Part shown: in pieces, positions 61,224 through 64,000 of the stretch
Position numbering within the stretch: the stretch's first letter is position 1
Layout of the letters: the number at the start of each line of letters is the position of its first letter
NCBI GenBank assembly: GCA_013151215.1
Contig: JAADIS010000005.1
Span: 16,476-80,475, forward strand
Source of the DNA: Chlorobiota bacterium
GTDB lineage: Bacteria; Bacteroidota; Bacteroidia; Bacteroidales; F082
Length of the DNA: 64,000 nucleotides
Direction of reading: 5' to 3'
Notes under the pieces: model-generated
The model's input: only the letters and a program-made list of their open reading frames with translations
What the model was told of the DNA's origin: nothing
The model's database searches: none
Translations under genes and position numbers: made by a program

Positions 61224-63155
61224 GTGAAATTATCGATAGCTCTCTTTTTTTTAATTGCGGCGAATACGCTTATGGCTGATCAGCAGCTCAGGGATAGCCT
61301 GATAAATATCGCCGATAATTCAACGGGTCGCCAAAAGGTTAAGGCACTTTGCGATTTATGCTGGGAATACCGACTGATAAACCCGGATTCCGCATTAATG
61401 TTCGGGCATAGGGCACTGGAGATATCGAGATTGTCGGGCAACAAGGTCGGTATCGCCCAATCCTATAACGATTTGGGCATTGTTTATCTGGACAAAGGAA
61501 GCTTAAGCCGGGCTTTGGAATATTTTACCAATTCATTGGTCTTGAGGGAGGAATTGTCGGATTCTATCGGTATTGCCGCCTCCTTCAATAAAATAGGCAT
61601 TGTTTATCAGAAAGAGGGCAAGCTTGACCTTGCGCTGGACAACCAGATGAACGCCCTCAAAATTTATGAAGTATTGAACAAAACCCTCTGGATATCCTAT
61701 ACCCAGAACAACATAGCCATAATAAACTTCAATATCGGCAACTTGGAAACTGCATTGGAATATCATCACAGGGCGCTCTCAACTCGTTTAAAATTGAACG
61801 ATGAATATGGGGTTGCTGCTTCGTACGGTAATATCGCAAATGTTGAACTAGCATTGTCCGATACCGCCCCGGCAATTAGAAACTACGAAAATGCTTTAAG
61901 GATTTTTAGGATATTGAAAAACAAGGAGGCCGAAAGCGTACAGCTCTCAAACCTCGGCAGCATATATTTAAATAAAAAGGATTATCCGCTTGCTTTGAGA
62001 TATTTGGATAAATCCCTGGAAATCAGGGAAGAGTTAAAGGACAAAAAGGCCATTGCATCTTCTTTGCTCAAACTGGGCAAATTATATTTGGAGACCGCAG
62101 AGTATCAAAAAGCCTATGAGTTCCTAAGCAGGGCGAGACTTCTGTCCTCCGAGATTGGGGTAATCGCCGAACAACTCCAGTCGTATAACGATTTATCAAA
62201 ACTCTTCATCTCGCTCGCAAACAAGGATAGCAGTTATAAATACCTGAATCTTTATACCTCAACAATTGATTCCTTGTATTCGGCCAGGTTGGATCAACAA
62301 ATCATCGACGCTCAAACAAAATACGATGTCGAGCGAAAAGATAAGGATTTGCAGCTATATCGCAGCAAGACCGCACTTGCCGAGTCGAAGCTGAAACAGC
62401 GAAAACTGGAAATATGGCTCTTGATCTTTGTGGTAATATCAATTTCGGGCCTAGCGATATTTATGTTGTACCGTAGAAAGCAAAAGCAAAAACAAGCACT
62501 TGGCAAGGCCAGGATGGAACATAAGCACAAAATGATAAAAGCCGTTATCGACGGCCAGGAAGTTGAGCGGAGAAAAATTGCCAGGGAATTGCATGACGGG
62601 GTAGGACAGACGCTTTCGGGCATAAAGCTACGATGGTCGAATATACAAAACAGCATAGAAGAAAGCTTGAATATCGGAAGCGTGGCCATTATGCTTGACG
62701 ATGCCGTTGACGAGGTCAGGAATTTATCGCATCAGATGCTGCCCAAGGAACTGGAGCAGTTCGGGCTATTGCCGGCTATCGAAGGCTTTTTGGAACACAG
62801 GTTCGAGGGGGAGCAAATAAATTGCGGGTTCCAGCATTTAAAGTTGGAGGGCAGGCTTAGGGCCGATATAGAACTTGGCGTATTCCGAATAGTACAGGAA
62901 CTCTGCGGAAACGTCCTTAAACATGCCAAAGCCGATAATTTAAGCATACAGATACTCCGCCATAGCAAAAACCTTGTTGTTATTTTGCAGGACGACGGGA
63001 TCGGCTTCGACCAGGAAAATATACAATCGGACGGGATAGGTTTGATAAATATTGAATCGAGGGTCGATGCATTGAAAGGATTTGTTAATTTTGAATCCTC
63101 GCCGGGAAAAGGAACTGAGGTTACAATTAGAATTCCATTGGATGAAGAAGCTTAG
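61224..63155 (+). CDS. TPR sensor histidine kinase (NarX-type HisKA_3)
   Basis: The GTG at 61224 starts a signal peptide (KLSIALFFLIAANTLMA). Residues ~45-330 contain five to seven TPR repeats (YNDLGIVYLDKGSLSRALEYF etc.; core 'DLGIVYLDKGSLSRA') expected in the periplasm, then a coiled coil, one membrane helix (~390-415) and a HisKA_3 dimerisation domain with the phosphoacceptor His457 (ARELHDGVGQTL). HATPase_c follows (ELCGNVLKHAKA N-box, DDGIGFD, GIGLINIESRV). 643 residues. It overlaps the response regulator gene by 14 bp. Confidence 0.95.
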   Translation: MKLSIALFFLIAANTLMADQQLRDSLINIADNSTGRQKVKALCDLCWEYRLINPDSALMFGHRALEISRLSGNKVGIAQSYNDLGIVYLDKGSLSRALEYFTNSLVLREELSDSIGIAASFNKIGIVYQKEGKLDLALDNQMNALKIYEVLNKTLWISYTQNNIAIINFNIGNLETALEYHHRALSTRLKLNDEYGVAASYGNIANVELALSDTAPAIRNYENALRIFRILKNKEAESVQLSNLGSIYLNKKDYPLALRYLDKSLEIREELKDKKAIASSLLKLGKLYLETAEYQKAYEFLSRARLLSSEIGVIAEQLQSYNDLSKLFISLANKDSSYKYLNLYTSTIDSLYSARLDQQIIDAQTKYDVERKDKDLQLYRSKTALAESKLKQRKLEIWLLIFVVISISGLAIFMLYRRKQKQKQALGKARMEHKHKMIKAVIDGQEVERRKIARELHDGVGQTLSGIKLRWSNIQNSIEESLNIGSVAIMLDDAVDEVRNLSHQMLPKELEQFGLLPAIEGFLEHRFEGEQINCGFQHLKLEGRLRADIELGVFRIVQELCGNVLKHAKADNLSIQILRHSKNLVVILQDDGIGFDQENIQSDGIGLINIESRVDALKGFVNFESSPGKGTEVTIRIPLDEEA

Positions 63156-63777
63156 AATACTTATTTGTGACGACCATCAAATTATCGTTGACGGACTAAA
63201 GGCCTTGGTGGGCAGCATAAACGGTTGCGAGGTGGCCATTACAGCAAATAACGGTAAAGAGGCCCTTGAGGCCCTTGACCTCCTAAACATAGACATAGTG
63301 CTGATGGATATCGACATGCCCGTGCTTAATGGCTTGGACGCCACCTCGTTGATAAAAAAGAAATTCAAGCATGTCAAGGTCGTAATCCTATCTGTTCATT
63401 CGGATAAAGGGATGATTAAAAACCTTATAGATATAGGCGTTGACGGTTATTTGCTTAAAAACTGCAGTAAGGAAGAATTGATCAATGCGATCAAGCAGGT
63501 TTCCGGAGGAGGCCAATATTTTTCGTCGGGGGTTACGCATAGCCTGATGAGCCCTGATGAGAGCAACAACAAAGAAATTGTCGGGAATCTTACAAGTCGC
63601 GAGATAGAGATTCTTCAGCTTATTGCCAACGGCCTGACGAACAAAGAGATAGGGGAGGAGCTGTTTATTAGCCACCGCACCGTTGACACGCACAGGACCA
63701 ACCTGATGAAAAAACTCAAGCTGAAGAACATAGCCGGCTTAATAAGCTTTGCGATCAAGAATGGTATTGTGGATTAG
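63142..63777 (+). CDS. LuxR/NarL-family response regulator
   Basis: ATG 63142 is the true start (MKKLRILICDDHQI); upstream codons overlap the kinase. The receiver domain has D10-D11 and phosphoacceptor D56 (LMDIDMPVLNG), S/T and Lys in VVILSVHSDKG and GYLLKNCSKEEL. The C-terminal LuxR helix-turn-helix reads LTSREIEILQLIANGLTNKEIGEELFISHRTVDTHR (core 'ANGLTNKEIGEEL'). Translationally coupled to the kinase, which should phosphorylate it. Target genes unknown. Confidence 0.96.
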   Translation: MKKLRILICDDHQIIVDGLKALVGSINGCEVAITANNGKEALEALDLLNIDIVLMDIDMPVLNGLDATSLIKKKFKHVKVVILSVHSDKGMIKNLIDIGVDGYLLKNCSKEELINAIKQVSGGGQYFSSGVTHSLMSPDESNNKEIVGNLTSREIEILQLIANGLTNKEIGEELFISHRTVDTHRTNLMKKLKLKNIAGLISFAIKNGIVD

Positions 63778-63780
63778 TTA

Positions 63781-63881
63781 GGGTCTGCTGAAAAAGTCTG
63801 TAGTGCATCTTATACGAAGCCGCAAGGTGAAGATGTATAATAATACTGCGGGCCGCAGCAATGAAGTAGATGATGTACTAC
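63781..63881. mobile_element. Possible IS end or MITE-like structured element
   Basis: GGGTCTGCTGAAAAAGTC (63781-63798) looks like an IS terminal inverted repeat. It is followed by imperfect inverted repeats GTAGTGCATCTTATAC (63800-63815) / GTAGATGATGTACTAC (63866-63881) around a perfect CTGCGGGCCGCAG palindrome (63846-63858). No transposase is in view and the window ends soon after. Confidence 0.35.
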
Positions 63882-64000
63882 GGGCTAGCAAACAAGATTT
63901 TTAGAAAAAATGCAGGCTTTTTTAATAAATCCTTGAAGAAAGTTTGCATCCCTAATTAACAAGAATCGTGTAACAATATATATCTCACGTTGTTAAGCGT

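Overview
This window is chromosomal DNA from a member of the Bacteroidota, probably an uncultured Bacteroidales/Marinilabiliales-like organism. The evidence is three proteins with type IX secretion (T9SS) C-terminal sorting domains, a roughly 320-residue NusB, family-typical DUF2851, GWxTD and GIN-domain (DUF2807) proteins, a SusC-like carboxypeptidase-regulatory domain on a TonB receptor, and many start-proximal TAnnTTTG promoter boxes with few Shine-Dalgarno sites. Most of the window is ordinary housekeeping and envelope DNA; the accessory part is small.

Layout. 1-7.2 kb (minus strand): the 5' portion of a secreted clan GH-A glycoside hydrolase that runs off the window edge, topoisomerase IV subunit B, a DUF2892 membrane protein, and an overlapping flippase/EamA transporter/Crp operon. 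7.5-23.8 kb (mostly plus): a GT2 fused to a degenerate sugar-phosphotransferase module, nusB, a frameshifted M15 peptidase pseudogene, a GIN-domain adhesin-like protein, msrA and a methyltransferase, cca-miaA, GWxTD protein, GT2, DUF2851 (minus), zapA, a 6S-type RNA and rny. 24-31 kb: pRiA4b-like protein, the ruvX-def-TPR lipoprotein operon, membrane pyrophosphatase, a BFN/DUF151 nuclease and a nucleoside permease. 31-37.6 kb: thyA-folA-lipoprotein, a TlpA-like protein, an 'asparagine synthetase B'-like secreted protein with an SDR epimerase, and gcvT. 37.7-43.2 kb: three T9SS cargo proteins, two of them tandem paralogues. 43.3-53.3 kb: typA, a TonB receptor with NikR and candidate NikR operators, Hsp20, a large FAD/Fe-S oxidase and lplA. 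53.5-57 kb: ilvE, then a decayed type I restriction-modification island, then a MORN lipoprotein. 57-64 kb: prfA-pyrF, an AGCS symporter and a TPR histidine kinase/LuxR response regulator pair.

The most notable points are four. (i) The relic hsd island at 54.56-56.2 kb holds a 5'-truncated and frameshifted hsdM, a four-helix-bundle gene whose start and stop codons both lie inside oppositely oriented AT-rich repeats, a 3'-truncated KilA-N gene and a stub of a BRO/DinD-like gene. (ii) A self-contained nickel module, NikR plus TonB receptor, carries matching 7-N14-7 operator-like repeats upstream of each gene. (iii) A 6S-like RNA sits between zapA and rny with a clear closing stem, central bubble and terminal stem. 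(iv) A set of TAnnTTTG boxes lies only 4-5 nt before start codons, which predicts leaderless mRNAs. I did not find a convincing wholly new multi-gene system; the repeat-flanked four-helix-bundle cassette is the closest candidate.
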